Below are positions 27,743-37,365 of a stretch of DNA of 37,534 bases, piece after piece. The DNA is from Archaeoglobi archaeon (GTDB lineage Archaea > Halobacteriota > Archaeoglobi > Archaeoglobales > Archaeoglobaceae). Below the pieces are notes generated by a model. The model saw only the letters and a list, made by a program, of their open reading frames with translations. It was not told the origin of the DNA and did not search any database. The stretch covers positions 1 through 37,534 of the forward strand of contig QNUZ01000003.1 of NCBI GenBank assembly GCA_004347865.1, read 5' to 3'. The translations under genes were made by a program, and so were the position numbers. How positions within the stretch are numbered: the first letter of the stretch is position 1; each line of letters starts with the position of its first letter.

Positions 27743-30700
27743 ATGCCGAAAAGGGAAGATCTGAGCAAAATAATGGTCATTGGAAGCGGTCCGATAGTCA
27801 TTGGCCAAGCTGCCGAGTTCGATTACTCTGGGAGCCAGGCATGCAAAGCCTTGCGTGAGGAGGGCTATAAAGTCGTGCTTGTGAACTCCAACCCAGCTAC
27901 GATAATGACGGATCCGGAGATGGCGGACTCAATATACATCGAGCCCCTTGATGCGGAGATCGTCGCAAAGATCATAGAAAAAGAAACTCCAGATGCGCTT
28001 TTGCCGACACTTGGCGGGCAAACAGGGCTTAACTTGGCCATTCAGCTTCACGAAATGGGTGTACTCGAAAAATACGGCGTTGAGCTTATAGGGGCGAAGG
28101 CAGAAGCGATAAGAAAGGCCGAAGACAGGGAGCTTTTCAAGCAGTGCATGCTGAAAATAGGCCTTGAAGTGCCAAGAAGCAAGTCTGTGAATGATGTGAA
28201 GGATGCTTTAGATTTTGCAGATGAGATCGGATATCCACTCGTAATTCGCCCTGCGTTCACGCTTGGCGGTACAGGGGGAGGAATAGCCTATAACAGGGAG
28301 GAGCTCAAGGATCTGGTATCCAAGGGGCTGAAACTTTCGATGATAAGGCAGGTGCTTGTGGAGGAGAGCGTTATAGGGTGGAAGGAATTTGAGCTCGAGG
28401 TCATGAGGGATCTGGCTGACAACGTCGTCATAATCTGCCCGATCGAGAACTTCGATCCCATGGGAATACACACGGGGGACAGCATCACAGTCGCACCTGC
28501 GCAAACGCTTACAGATGTCGAATATCAGGAACTGAGGGATGCAGCAATAAAGATCATACGCGAAATAGGCGTGGAGACCGGTGGGAGCAACATTCAGTTT
28601 GCCGTAAATCCAGATAACGGCAGGATAGTTGCTATTGAGATGAATCCAAGAGTAAGCAGATCATCAGCTTTGGCTTCGAAAGCGACTGGATTTCCGATTG
28701 CAAAAATTGCTGCGAAGCTAGCTGTCGGCTATACGTTGGACGAAATCCCCAACGACATAACTAAGGAGACTCCTGCAAGCTTTGAGCCGACGATAGATTA
28801 CGTTGTTGTAAAAGTTCCAAGGTTTGCCTTTGACAAGTTCCCGACTGCGAACCAGATCTTGGGTACGCAGATGAAGAGCGTCGGAGAGGTTATGGCTATA
28901 GGCAGAACATTTGAGGAAGCATTGCAGAAGGCCTTGAGAAGCCTTGAAATCGGTCGCTATGGGCTTGGATGCGATGGAAAAGATAAAGATCCGAGCAGGG
29001 AGGAGATAATTCGGAAGCTTAGATTTCCAAGTCATGACAGAATTTTCTACATACGCTACGCTTTCCAGAAGGGGTTTACTGTGGATGAAATCTACCAGCT
29101 GACGAAAATCGATCCATGGTTCCTTGAAAAGGTAAAAAACATAGTTGAATTCGAGGAGAAGCTTAAGAAGATTGCAAAAGAGAAGAAGATTGATGAGGTT
29201 CCAAGAGAGATTTTGCTGGAAGCTAAAAAGCTGGGTTTCAGCGATAAACAGCTTGCCTTCATCTTCAAATGTTCTGAAAGAGACGTTAGGGCTGTAAGAA
29301 AGCGTTTGGGTGTGATTCCTGTATACAAGATGGTTGATACATGTGCTGCGGAATTTGAGGCAAAAACTCCTTACTACTACTCCACGTATGAGGACGAGAA
29401 CGAGGCGATCCCGACGAGAAGAAGGAAGGTGATGATACTCGGTAGCGGCCCGAACAGAATTGGTCAGGGTATCGAATTCGACTACTGCTGCGTTCATGCC
29501 GTCAAGAGTCTTAAGGAAGACGGTTACGAGACGATAATGGTCAATTGCAACCCTGAAACGGTTTCAACAGACTACGATACTTCCGACAGGCTGTATTTTG
29601 AGCCTATAACCCATGAGGATGTGATGAACATCTATGAGAACGAGAAACCCATCGGTTTGATGGTTCAGTTCGGCGGCCAGACGCCGCTTAACATCGCCGA
29701 AGAGCTTGAAAAGAGCGGAGCAAGAATTTTGGGAACTTCAGTTGATTCAATAGACATCGCAGAGGACAGAAAGAGATTTGAGATTCTGATGAAGGAACTT
29801 GGAATTCCAAGACCTCCTAACGGAATAGCATTTAGCATTGAAGAAGCGAAGGAAGTTGCGAGGAGGATTGGCTACCCTGTGCTTGTCCGTCCGAGCTATG
29901 TGCTTGGCGGTAGAGCAATGGAGATCGTTTACGAAGAGAAGGAGCTTGAGAGATACATCACAGAGGCCTTGGAAGTTAGCCCCGAAAAGCCAGTACTCAT
30001 AGACAAGTTCCTCGAAGATGCGATAGAGCTTGAAGTCGATGCGCTTTGCGATGGTGAGGAAGTTTACATAGGTGGAATAATGGAGCACATAGAGGAGGCA
30101 GGGGTGCACAGCGGGGATTCAGCTTGCGTTCTTCCGCCGGTTTCTCTTTCAGAGGAAACAATTGAGAAGGTCAAAGACTACACGAGAAGGATTGCACTGG
30201 CTTTGAAGGTGGTGGGGCTTGTGAACATACAGTATGCGTTGAAAGGGGATATTCTCTACATACTGGAGGCAAATCCAAGGGCAAGCAGAACGGTTCCATT
30301 TGTGAGCAAAGCTACCGGGGTCCCGCTTGCAAAGATCGCCGCGAAGCTTATGATGGGGGTCAAACTTAGGGATCTGAATTTGAAGGAGCCTAAAATGAAG
30401 CATCTTTCAGTAAAAGAGGCGGTATTTCCCTTCATAAAGCTTCCCGGTGTTGATCCCGTTCTTGGTCCGGAGATGAGATCAACCGGAGAGGTGATGGGCA
30501 TCGATTACAACTTCGGCCTCGCGTACTACAAGGCCGAGCTTGGTGCTGGGATGAAGATACCGACCAGCGGCAACGTGCTGATCAGCGTGAAGGATAGAGA
30601 TAAGCCGAAAATTGTGCCTGTGGCAAAAAGACTCTCGGAATTTGGGTTCAAGATCTATGCGACCGAAAACACTGCCAAATATCTTAAGGAACATGGGATT

Positions 30701-30979
30701 GAAGCTGAAATTGCTCTGAAGGTTAGTCAGGGAAGGCCGAACATCATAGACATGATCATAAACGGTCAGATTCACTTAATAATAAACACCCCAAGCGGAG
30801 GCAGAGGTAAGACTGAGGGATATGAGATCAGAAGGGCGGCAATTGAATACGGCATTCCGTATGTGACTACGATCCCGGGGGCAATTGCAGTGGTTAAGGC
30901 CATCGAAGCCGTGAAGAGTGGAAATTTGAGCGTGAAATCGCTTCAGGAGTACCATGACGAAATTCGAAGATTATCTTGA
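27743..30979 (+). CDS. carB: Carbamoyl-phosphate synthase large subunit, full-length single gene
   Basis: [42 protein letters not shown]; second synthetase half [33 protein letters not shown]-terminal MGS-like domain. Confidence 0.98.
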   Translation: MPKREDLSKIMVIGSGPIVIGQAAEFDYSGSQACKALREEGYKVVLVNSNPATIMTDPEMADSIYIEPLDAEIVAKIIEKETPDALLPTLGGQTGLNLAIQLHEMGVLEKYGVELIGAKAEAIRKAEDRELFKQCMLKIGLEVPRSKSVNDVKDALDFADEIGYPLVIRPAFTLGGTGGGIAYNREELKDLVSKGLKLSMIRQVLVEESVIGWKEFELEVMRDLADNVVIICPIENFDPMGIHTGDSITVAPAQTLTDVEYQELRDAAIKIIREIGVETGGSNIQFAVNPDNGRIVAIEMNPRVSRSSALASKATGFPIAKIAAKLAVGYTLDEIPNDITKETPASFEPTIDYVVVKVPRFAFDKFPTANQILGTQMKSVGEVMAIGRTFEEALQKALRSLEIGRYGLGCDGKDKDPSREEIIRKLRFPSHDRIFYIRYAFQKGFTVDEIYQLTKIDPWFLEKVKNIVEFEEKLKKIAKEKKIDEVPREILLEAKKLGFSDKQLAFIFKCSERDVRAVRKRLGVIPVYKMVDTCAAEFEAKTPYYYSTYEDENEAIPTRRRKVMILGSGPNRIGQGIEFDYCCVHAVKSLKEDGYETIMVNCNPETVSTDYDTSDRLYFEPITHEDVMNIYENEKPIGLMVQFGGQTPLNIAEELEKSGARILGTSVDSIDIAEDRKRFEILMKELGIPRPPNGIAFSIEEAKEVARRIGYPVLVRPSYVLGGRAMEIVYEEKELERYITEALEVSPEKPVLIDKFLEDAIELEVDALCDGEEVYIGGIMEHIEEAGVHSGDSACVLPPVSLSEETIEKVKDYTRRIALALKVVGLVNIQYALKGDILYILEANPRASRTVPFVSKATGVPLAKIAAKLMMGVKLRDLNLKEPKMKHLSVKEAVFPFIKLPGVDPVLGPEMRSTGEVMGIDYNFGLAYYKAELGAGMKIPTSGNVLISVKDRDKPKIVPVAKRLSEFGFKIYATENTAKYLKEHGIEAEIALKVSQGRPNIIDMIINGQIHLIINTPSGGRGKTEGYEIRRAAIEYGIPYVTTIPGAIAVVKAIEAVKSGNLSVKSLQEYHDEIRRLS

Positions 30980-31625
30980 AAACCTCGCAAAGCTCGATTT
31001 CGAAAGGGAGCATAGGGCTGGAAAGCCTGAGGCCATTTTTTGCGAAGGAAAGCCACTGGAATTGGTGTTAAGAATTGCAGAAGAATACAAGAAACGCAGC
31101 AAGGCTGTGCTGTTCACGAGATTGAACAAAGAGCAGATGGAAGCGTTGAAATCCATGGGTGCAGAAGTGAACGAGCTCGCAAGAACTGCTACTTTTGGAA
31201 AGGCAGAAAAGATAATTGGAAGCGTTGCAATCCTTACCGCAGGTTCAGCAGATGTTTCTGTCGCGGAAGAGGCAAGTGTAACCGCTAGTTTTCTCGGTTT
31301 AGAGGTTCTGAAATTTTACGATGTTGGTGTTGCCGGGCTTCACAGGATCATTGAGCCCGTTAGGGCAATAAGGGAGAAAAAGGTTGATAGCGTCATAGTG
31401 ATTGCTGGTATGGAGGGTGCTCTCCCTTCGGTCGTTGCAGGGCTTGTGGATGTACCGGTGATAGCGGTTCCAACATCTGTAGGCTATGGAGTCCATCTTA
31501 AGGGAATTTCAACGCTTTTCGCAATGCTACAGAGCTGTCCTTCAGGGGTAGCTGTTGTGAACGTAGACAACGGCTTCGGAGCGGCGGTTTTTGCATATCT
31601 AATTTCGAAGGTCAAGAGCAGGTGA
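30954..31625 (+). CDS. larB: LarB-like (PurE-related) protein, nickel-pincer cofactor biosynthesis family
   Basis: [19 protein letters not shown]-type start ([18 protein letters not shown]), [83 protein letters not shown]. Confidence 0.9.
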   Translation: MTKFEDYLENLAKLDFEREHRAGKPEAIFCEGKPLELVLRIAEEYKKRSKAVLFTRLNKEQMEALKSMGAEVNELARTATFGKAEKIIGSVAILTAGSADVSVAEEASVTASFLGLEVLKFYDVGVAGLHRIIEPVRAIREKKVDSVIVIAGMEGALPSVVAGLVDVPVIAVPTSVGYGVHLKGISTLFAMLQSCPSGVAVVNVDNGFGAAVFAYLISKVKSR

Positions 31626-31692
31626 TCTTCTCAACATCTATAAATTTTTTGATAAAAATCTAGAAATTTAAAGGATTTTTTCAATAATTTTT
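31626..31692 (+). terminator. AT-rich region with T-tracts after larB; likely transcription termination
   Basis: Several T-tracts (aaattttttgat, ggattttttcaataattttttaag). Confidence 0.35.
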
Positions 31693-31716
31693 TAAGGATT
31701 GGACGAACCGAGTTTT

Positions 31717-32127
31717 ATGGATCTAGTTGAGGAATTCGTGAAGCTCGTTGGAAGTGCACCATGGTACAGATTGATCGGAATGGAAATTAAGAGGAAAGAA
31801 GAAGGGATCTCTGTTGAGATGAAAGTGGAAGAAAAACACCTTCAGGCCTTGGGAATGGTCCATGGTGGAGCCATAGCGAGCATACTTGACTCTGCAATCG
31901 GTCTTAACATAAACAAAGAGCTGATTGGGAAGGGTAAGCTGGCCATTACTTCGCAGCTTAACGTTCACTATTTGAAACCTGTATCTGGAGGCAAGATCAT
32001 CGCAAAAGCAAGGCCCTTGTTCATCGGTTCAAAGGTCGCAGTTGGCTATGGAGAACTTAAGGATGAGAAGGGTGAAACAGTGGCAGTTGCCACTTCTACC
32101 TTCTACATCACCACGCGCAGAGAATGA
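31717..32127 (+). CDS. PaaI-like hotdog-fold thioesterase
   Basis: ALGMVHGGAIASILDSAIGLNINKEL...ITSQLNVHYLKPVSGGKIIAKARPLFIGSKVAVGYGELKDEKGETVAVATSTFYI. ORF also opens at TTG 31699. Confidence 0.9.
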   Translation: MDLVEEFVKLVGSAPWYRLIGMEIKRKEEGISVEMKVEEKHLQALGMVHGGAIASILDSAIGLNINKELIGKGKLAITSQLNVHYLKPVSGGKIIAKARPLFIGSKVAVGYGELKDEKGETVAVATSTFYITTRRE

Positions 32128-32186
32128 ATCAATATCCATGGAAATCTCATGAGAAGAATTAAAAAGGTTTGAAGAGATTGATGTTG

Positions 32187-33278
32187 ATGAACACATTTGG
32201 CCATGTTTTCAGGGTCACAACCTGGGGCGAAAGTCACGGGAAAGCCGTTGGATGTGTTATCGATGGATGTCCGGCGGGATTAAGAATAGATGAGAAATTT
32301 ATCCAGGCTGAAATGGATAGAAGAAAGCCAGGAGGAGAATTCAGCTCTAAGAGAAAGGAGCAGGATAAGGTAGAAATTCTTTCCGGAGTTCTGGAAGGCA
32401 TCACAATTGGAACGCCAATTTCGATGCTCATATGGAATACGGACGTGGATTCAGGGCCATATGAGGCTCTTAAGACAATTCCGCGTCCCGGGCATGCGGA
32501 CTGGACTTATTTGGCAAAATTCGGTATTAGAGACTGGCGTGGAGGTGGGAGGGCTTCTGCGAGGGAAACAGCAGCCAGAGTTGCTGCTGGCGCCGTAGCC
32601 AAGCTCATTCTGAGAAAATACAATGTGAGGGTTTTTGGATACGCTAGGGAGATCGCTGGGATAAGATTCAACGTTGGAGATCCCGAGAAGGCCTTTGAGA
32701 TCGCTGAAAGGAGTCCTATAAGGTGTCCCGATCCTCAAAAGGAAAGTGAAGCTGAGGAGCTAATAAAAAAAGCTATGGCTGAAGGAGACAGCGTGGGTGG
32801 GGTTGTGGAACTGATAGCACGAAACGTTCCAGCTGGGCTCGGAGAACCAGTTTTTGGTAAGATAAGCGCCTATTTTGCCTACGCATTGATGGGAATTCCC
32901 TCAGTCAAGGGATTCGAGATAGGCAGGGGTTTTGAGGTTTCCAAGCTAAAGGGGAGCGAGAATAACGATCCAATCGTGCTGAAGGACGGAAAAATACGTT
33001 TTGCAACAAATAACTCAGGCGGAATTTTGGGGGGAATTACCAACGGCGAGGACATAGTGATGAGAATCGCGGTAAAGCCAACTCCTTCAATTTCGAAAAA
33101 GCAAAAAAGCGTTGATTATGAGAAGATGGAAGAAGTCGAGATCAGCGTTAAGGGTAGACATGATCCGTGCATAGTTCCAAGAATAGTTCCCGTTGCCGAA
33201 GCAATGGTCTCGATGGTTCTGGTGGACTGCATGCTCCTACAGGGTCTGATTCCGAGAAGTTTTGTGGGGAGATCATGA
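32187..33278 (+). CDS. aroC: Chorismate synthase
   Basis: MNTFGHVFRVTTWGESHGKAVGCVIDGCPAGL, RPGHADWTYLAKFGIRDWRGGGRASARETAARVAAGAVA, GGILGGITNGEDIVMRIAVKPTPSI. Confidence 0.98.
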   Translation: MNTFGHVFRVTTWGESHGKAVGCVIDGCPAGLRIDEKFIQAEMDRRKPGGEFSSKRKEQDKVEILSGVLEGITIGTPISMLIWNTDVDSGPYEALKTIPRPGHADWTYLAKFGIRDWRGGGRASARETAARVAAGAVAKLILRKYNVRVFGYAREIAGIRFNVGDPEKAFEIAERSPIRCPDPQKESEAEELIKKAMAEGDSVGGVVELIARNVPAGLGEPVFGKISAYFAYALMGIPSVKGFEIGRGFEVSKLKGSENNDPIVLKDGKIRFATNNSGGILGGITNGEDIVMRIAVKPTPSISKKQKSVDYEKMEEVEISVKGRHDPCIVPRIVPVAEAMVSMVLVDCMLLQGLIPRSFVGRS

Positions 33279-34564
33279 TAGAGAGAAGCGTTGAAGTTGA
33301 TGAAAAGATGAGATGCATTCAGAAAGCTGAAGAAGAGGTTAGAGAGCTTGTATACGATTACAGGAGGTGTAATGGCTGCGGTATTTGCGTTTTTGCGTGT
33401 CCTGTGAATGCCATTGAACTGGGACCTGTGCACGAAATTGCGAAGGGAATGGAAATGCCGCCCGTGATCATAGATCATTTGAAGTGCGCTTATTGCGGGA
33501 TCTGTTATTCTTTCTGCCCTTACAACGCATTCGAATTCTATATAGACGGGAAAATGGTGGAAAAAACCACACTGCCGCTCTCTCCTGTGAAATACACCTA
33601 TAAGTACGAGAACTGCAAAGAATGTACTCTATGCTACAAGGTTTGCCCAACGAGGGCGATAAGCAGGGAGAAGTTAGTTGTCAGAAGCAGTATACCAGAG
33701 AAAAATGAGGGCTTAAAGGGCTCACTCAAGATTGACAAAAATAAGTGCAATCTCTGCGGAATCTGTGCAGAATTCTGCGAAGTTTTCAGGATGGTCGAGA
33801 AGGAAATTCTTCCCACGGATCTTATGCCCTACAGCGATATTCTGATAGATGAGAATAAATGCGATTACTGCAAGCTTTGTGAAGAAATATGCCCCGAAAA
33901 GGCGATAACGGTAGAGGGAAGGAGAATCTCCTACAGGTTGCCCGAGAAAATTGCAAAGATAACCATAGACCAGAATGTTTGCTCTAACTGCGGTTATTGC
34001 GAGGAAATATGTCCCTACGACGCTGCAAAGACTATAAAGCCAATTGAGGGAAAACTGAGCCTTTTTGAGGCCAGAATGACAAGATGCGATCCCGTTGGCT
34101 GCGGTGCTTGTTTGAAGATCTGCAGGTTCAACAGGGTTTGGTATGTTTCTGAAGACAGAAAAAGGGTTTACTTTAACGAGAAATTCTGTATCTACTGCGG
34201 TGCATGCGAGAATGCATGCCCATACGATCTAATACTGGTAGAAAGAAAGAATTACTTCACGAAAGAGACAATTTATGATGCCCCATGGCGAAACGCCTGG
34301 GAAGACGCTGTTGATAGGATTCTGAAAAAGGAAAGGGTTAAACAACCCGAGAGAATTTCAATAGTAGAAGCTGTGCAAGCTGCTGTTGAAGAAGTCGCTC
34401 AGATAGGCGAGAAAGCACCGATTAAGGGTGTTGAGAACCTCGAAAAGATTGAAACCCTGCTGAGGAGGGTGAGATATAGAAAAGCCCTCGAAACGGGCGA
34501 TCTGGATGTGTTCATGAGAGGTGTTAGAAGTGCACTTGGAAAGGATAAGGGGAGTGGAGAGTAG
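33275..34564 (+). CDS. Polyferredoxin with eight predicted [4Fe-4S] motifs (FwdF/FmdF- or MvhB-like)
   Basis: CNGCGICVFACP, CAYCGICYSFCP, CKECTLCYKVCP, CNLCGICAEFCE, CDYCKLCEEICP, CSNCGYCEEICP, CDPVGCGACLKIC, CIYCGACENACP. Confidence 0.88.
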   Translation: MIERSVEVDEKMRCIQKAEEEVRELVYDYRRCNGCGICVFACPVNAIELGPVHEIAKGMEMPPVIIDHLKCAYCGICYSFCPYNAFEFYIDGKMVEKTTLPLSPVKYTYKYENCKECTLCYKVCPTRAISREKLVVRSSIPEKNEGLKGSLKIDKNKCNLCGICAEFCEVFRMVEKEILPTDLMPYSDILIDENKCDYCKLCEEICPEKAITVEGRRISYRLPEKIAKITIDQNVCSNCGYCEEICPYDAAKTIKPIEGKLSLFEARMTRCDPVGCGACLKICRFNRVWYVSEDRKRVYFNEKFCIYCGACENACPYDLILVERKNYFTKETIYDAPWRNAWEDAVDRILKKERVKQPERISIVEAVQAAVEEVAQIGEKAPIKGVENLEKIETLLRRVRYRKALETGDLDVFMRGVRSALGKDKGSGE

Positions 34565-35732
34565 AAGGCTTGAAGGAAAGAAGATAGTTTTGGGAGTTAC
34601 GGGCAGCATAGCCGCAGTGGAGTGTGTTAAGCTTGCAAGGGAGCTTGCAAGGAGAGGTGCGGAAGTTTTTGCAGTGATGAGCGAAGCAGCGCAGAAAATA
34701 ATCCATCCCTACGCTCTCGAATTCGCAACGGGGAACAGGGTTGTTACGGAGATTACAGGAATGATCGAGCACGTAAATTACCTTGGAAAGGATGGATTTG
34801 CGGATCTGTACCTGATAGCTCCCGCCACCGCGAACACGATTTCAAAAATTGCAAACGGAATCGATGATACACCAGTTACAACCTTTGCCACAGCTGCTCT
34901 TGGATCTGGAAAACCTATGCTGATAGCCCCAGCAATGCACGCCGCGATGATCGAAAACAAAGCGGTCAAGGAAAACATCGAGAAGCTTAAGAAAATGGGC
35001 GTGGAGTTTATAGAGCCAAAATTCGCTGAGGAAAAGGCAAAATTCCCGGACATCGAGAAGATCTGCCTGCACGTAGAGAGAAAGCTCTATTCAAAGGAAT
35101 TTTTGGGAAAGAAGGTTCTTGTCACCGCTGGGCCCACATACGAGCAAATAGATCCCGTCCGTTTCATAAGCAACAGGAGTTCGGGGCTTATGGGAAAAGA
35201 AATAGCCCTGGAACTCTGGCGGAGGGGGGCCGAAGTTGTGCTTGTGAGTTCCAAGGACTTCGGAATCGATCTGCCTAACTTCAGGGAAGTTCATGTCTGG
35301 TCTGTTAGGGACATGCTGAACGCTGTGCTTGAAGAGATCAAAGGATGTGACCTTTTCGTCTCTTCTGCGGCTCCTGCTGACTTCGAGGTTGAAATGCGGG
35401 ATAAGAAGATTAAAACTGCTCCCGAACTCGTTCTTAAACTCAAAGAGGCTCCAAAGATTATAAAGGAGGTCAGAAGGGTTTACGGCGGGCATATCGTTGG
35501 TTTTAAGGCGGAAACAGGACTGAGTGATGAAGAACTGGCTAAAATTGCGAAGGAAAGACTTGAGGCAGATAAGCTTGCGATGGTCGTTGCGAATGATGTC
35601 CTCGAGAGGGGCATGGGAACCGAGGAAACGAGGGTTGTCGTGGTGACAGCCAGAAGGACCCAGTGGCTTGAGGGCAGAAAAAGCTTGGTGGCTCAGAAAA
35701 TAGTGGAGATCTATGTTGAAGACCTCCTATGA
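34554..35732 (+). CDS. coaBC: Phosphopantothenoylcysteine decarboxylase / phosphopantothenate-cysteine ligase CoaBC (Dfp)
   Basis: KKIVLGVTGSIAAVECVKLARELARRGAEVFAVMSEAA; APATANTISKIANGIDD; MLIAPAMHAAM; VLVTAGPTYEQIDPVRFISNRSSGLMGKEIA. Likely GTG start at 34554. Confidence 0.95.
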   Translation: MESRRLEGKKIVLGVTGSIAAVECVKLARELARRGAEVFAVMSEAAQKIIHPYALEFATGNRVVTEITGMIEHVNYLGKDGFADLYLIAPATANTISKIANGIDDTPVTTFATAALGSGKPMLIAPAMHAAMIENKAVKENIEKLKKMGVEFIEPKFAEEKAKFPDIEKICLHVERKLYSKEFLGKKVLVTAGPTYEQIDPVRFISNRSSGLMGKEIALELWRRGAEVVLVSSKDFGIDLPNFREVHVWSVRDMLNAVLEEIKGCDLFVSSAAPADFEVEMRDKKIKTAPELVLKLKEAPKIIKEVRRVYGGHIVGFKAETGLSDEELAKIAKERLEADKLAMVVANDVLERGMGTEETRVVVVTARRTQWLEGRKSLVAQKIVEIYVEDLL

Positions 35733-36535
35733 TATTCTGCCCCGCTGCAATAAGCTGCATCTTCAGCCCTCAGATCGATAAGGACCCCATGAAATCTGGG
35801 AGCCTTGGCGTGGGCTTCACGATCAGTAGGGGGGTTTATGCAAAACCTTCTGCGGATTTGAGGTGGAACGGAAAGAAGATAATCTTTCCAACCGTCGAAT
35901 ACGTTCTCAGGGAAATCAAAATGGAGGGGGTAGAGCTTTTCTCAGAACTTCCACTGGGCTGTGGCTTTGGGCTGAGTGGGGCATCGGCCCTGGCTACCGC
36001 TTTCCTCGCTGATAGGCCCGCAGTTGAGCTGTACGATTTGGCTCATGTTGCGGAGGTTGTAAATCTAACGGGGCTTGGAACTGTGTCAACTCAGGCTTTT
36101 AGCGGCCTCGTTATAAGGAAGACTGCCTCATGCCCTTCTAGCATAGTGGTCGAAAGGTATAATTGGAACTGCGAGCTGGATTTCCTTTCACTGGGGAGCA
36201 TTTCGACGAGCGAGGTGCTTTCGAAAAGAAAGGACATAGCCGATGTCGGTAAGAAGTGGCTGAAGGAATTCATGAAAGAAATAAGCCTCAGAAACCTTTT
36301 CAGGTGCTCCAAGGGTTTTGCAGAGGAAACTGGACTTATAGAGCCGGTAAGGGACTTAATTGAGGCGGTTGAAAGCGCTGGGGGTATGGCTAGCATGGCG
36401 ATGCTTGGAAAAACAGTATTCGCTTACAAGGGCTTTGAGGCCTTGAGGGAATTCGGAGAGCCGTTTAAAGCTAAAATAGACTGTTGCGGGGTGAGGAAAG
36501 TTGAAGGTGGCGGCAATTCAGTGCAGAATTGGTGA
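35729..36535 (+). CDS. Pantoate kinase (archaeal GHMP-family PoK)
   Basis: MIFCPAAISCIFSPQIDKDPMKSGSLGVGFTISRGVYA; GHMP motif LPLGCGFGLSGASALATAF; next to coaBC. Confidence 0.88.
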   Translation: MIFCPAAISCIFSPQIDKDPMKSGSLGVGFTISRGVYAKPSADLRWNGKKIIFPTVEYVLREIKMEGVELFSELPLGCGFGLSGASALATAFLADRPAVELYDLAHVAEVVNLTGLGTVSTQAFSGLVIRKTASCPSSIVVERYNWNCELDFLSLGSISTSEVLSKRKDIADVGKKWLKEFMKEISLRNLFRCSKGFAEETGLIEPVRDLIEAVESAGGMASMAMLGKTVFAYKGFEALREFGEPFKAKIDCCGVRKVEGGGNSVQNW

Positions 36536-37268
36536 TCTTGAAAGTGCGGAGAGGTTATCTGTTGACGCAGTCGAGAGAGGGGCCGAGATCCTTCTTTATC
36601 CAGAGTATTTCTCTTACCCGGTTTTCTCGCTCGAGCTTGGGGAGAAAACGCTACAGTTTTTGCAAAGGATAAGCAAGGAGTACGATGTGATCACGTCAGG
36701 AAATGTTGTTTTTAATGCCGAAAAAACGACAAACAGAGCCTTTATCTTTGACTCTGGGGATGTTGTAGGCCACCAGGATAAGGTGCACCCAACTAGGACA
36801 GAGAAGGCATTCGGTGTAACTCCCGGGGAAAGGCTTAACTTTTTTGATGTCCGAAAAACAAGAATCTGTGTCCTAGTTTGTGCTGACATCCTCTATCCTG
36901 AACTGTGCAGAATAGCGGGGCTTAGAGGAGTTGAAATAGCCTTGAATCCAGTTGTTTCCTTCAAGCACTCTGAGCTCCCCGGGGAGAACCTGAGATACTG
37001 CCTTTACTTTGCAAGATCCTTTGACAACTGCTACGCGATCGTCAAGGCGGGCGGATTTGGCAGAACTTTCGCGGGCAGCGAGGCTGCGGGAAGAAGCCTT
37101 ATTGCGAGCTTCGATGGGGTGCTTGCAAAGGCAAAGAGTGAAGAGAGCGAAGAAGCGGTCGTTGCTGAGGTGGATCTAGGCAGAATAAGGGCCTACAGAC
37201 AGATAAACTACTCTCTCACGGAAAGGAATGTCAAAGCATACGAGGATTTGCTTGGGAAAAATTTATAA
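36501..37268 (+). CDS. Nitrilase-superfamily carbon-nitrogen hydrolase
   Basis: TTG start MKVAAIQCRIGDLE...EILLYPEYFSYPVF; GHQDKVHPTRTEK; ICVLVCADILYPELCRIAGLRGVEIALNPVV (E-K-C triad pattern). Confidence 0.88.
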   Translation: MKVAAIQCRIGDLESAERLSVDAVERGAEILLYPEYFSYPVFSLELGEKTLQFLQRISKEYDVITSGNVVFNAEKTTNRAFIFDSGDVVGHQDKVHPTRTEKAFGVTPGERLNFFDVRKTRICVLVCADILYPELCRIAGLRGVEIALNPVVSFKHSELPGENLRYCLYFARSFDNCYAIVKAGGFGRTFAGSEAAGRSLIASFDGVLAKAKSEESEEAVVAEVDLGRIRAYRQINYSLTERNVKAYEDLLGKNL

Positions 37269-37283
37269 ATTTCTCAGAGATTG

Positions 37284-37342
37284 TTATAAAAATGGGTGCC
37301 CAGAAAACTCGGAGCTTTAGCTCTGATGAACGGGCAAAGCTT
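37284..37342 (+). repeat. IS200/IS605-like end hairpin, copy B
   Basis: ttataaaaatgggtgcccagaaaactcggagctttagctctgatgaacgggcaaagc; first 24 nt identical to copy A at 23441-23516, with a similar hairpin core. Confidence 0.65.
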
Positions 37343-37365
37343 AAATACTGCTTTCCGTAATTCTA

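Noticed and set aside
28718-29497. 259-aa minus-strand ORF inside carB
   Set aside because: Antisense shadow of carB with no recognisable domain.
29400-29600. Second copy of the IGSGPxxIGQ...EFDY motif within carB
   Set aside because: This is the ancient internal duplication of the two synthetase halves of CarB; well known.
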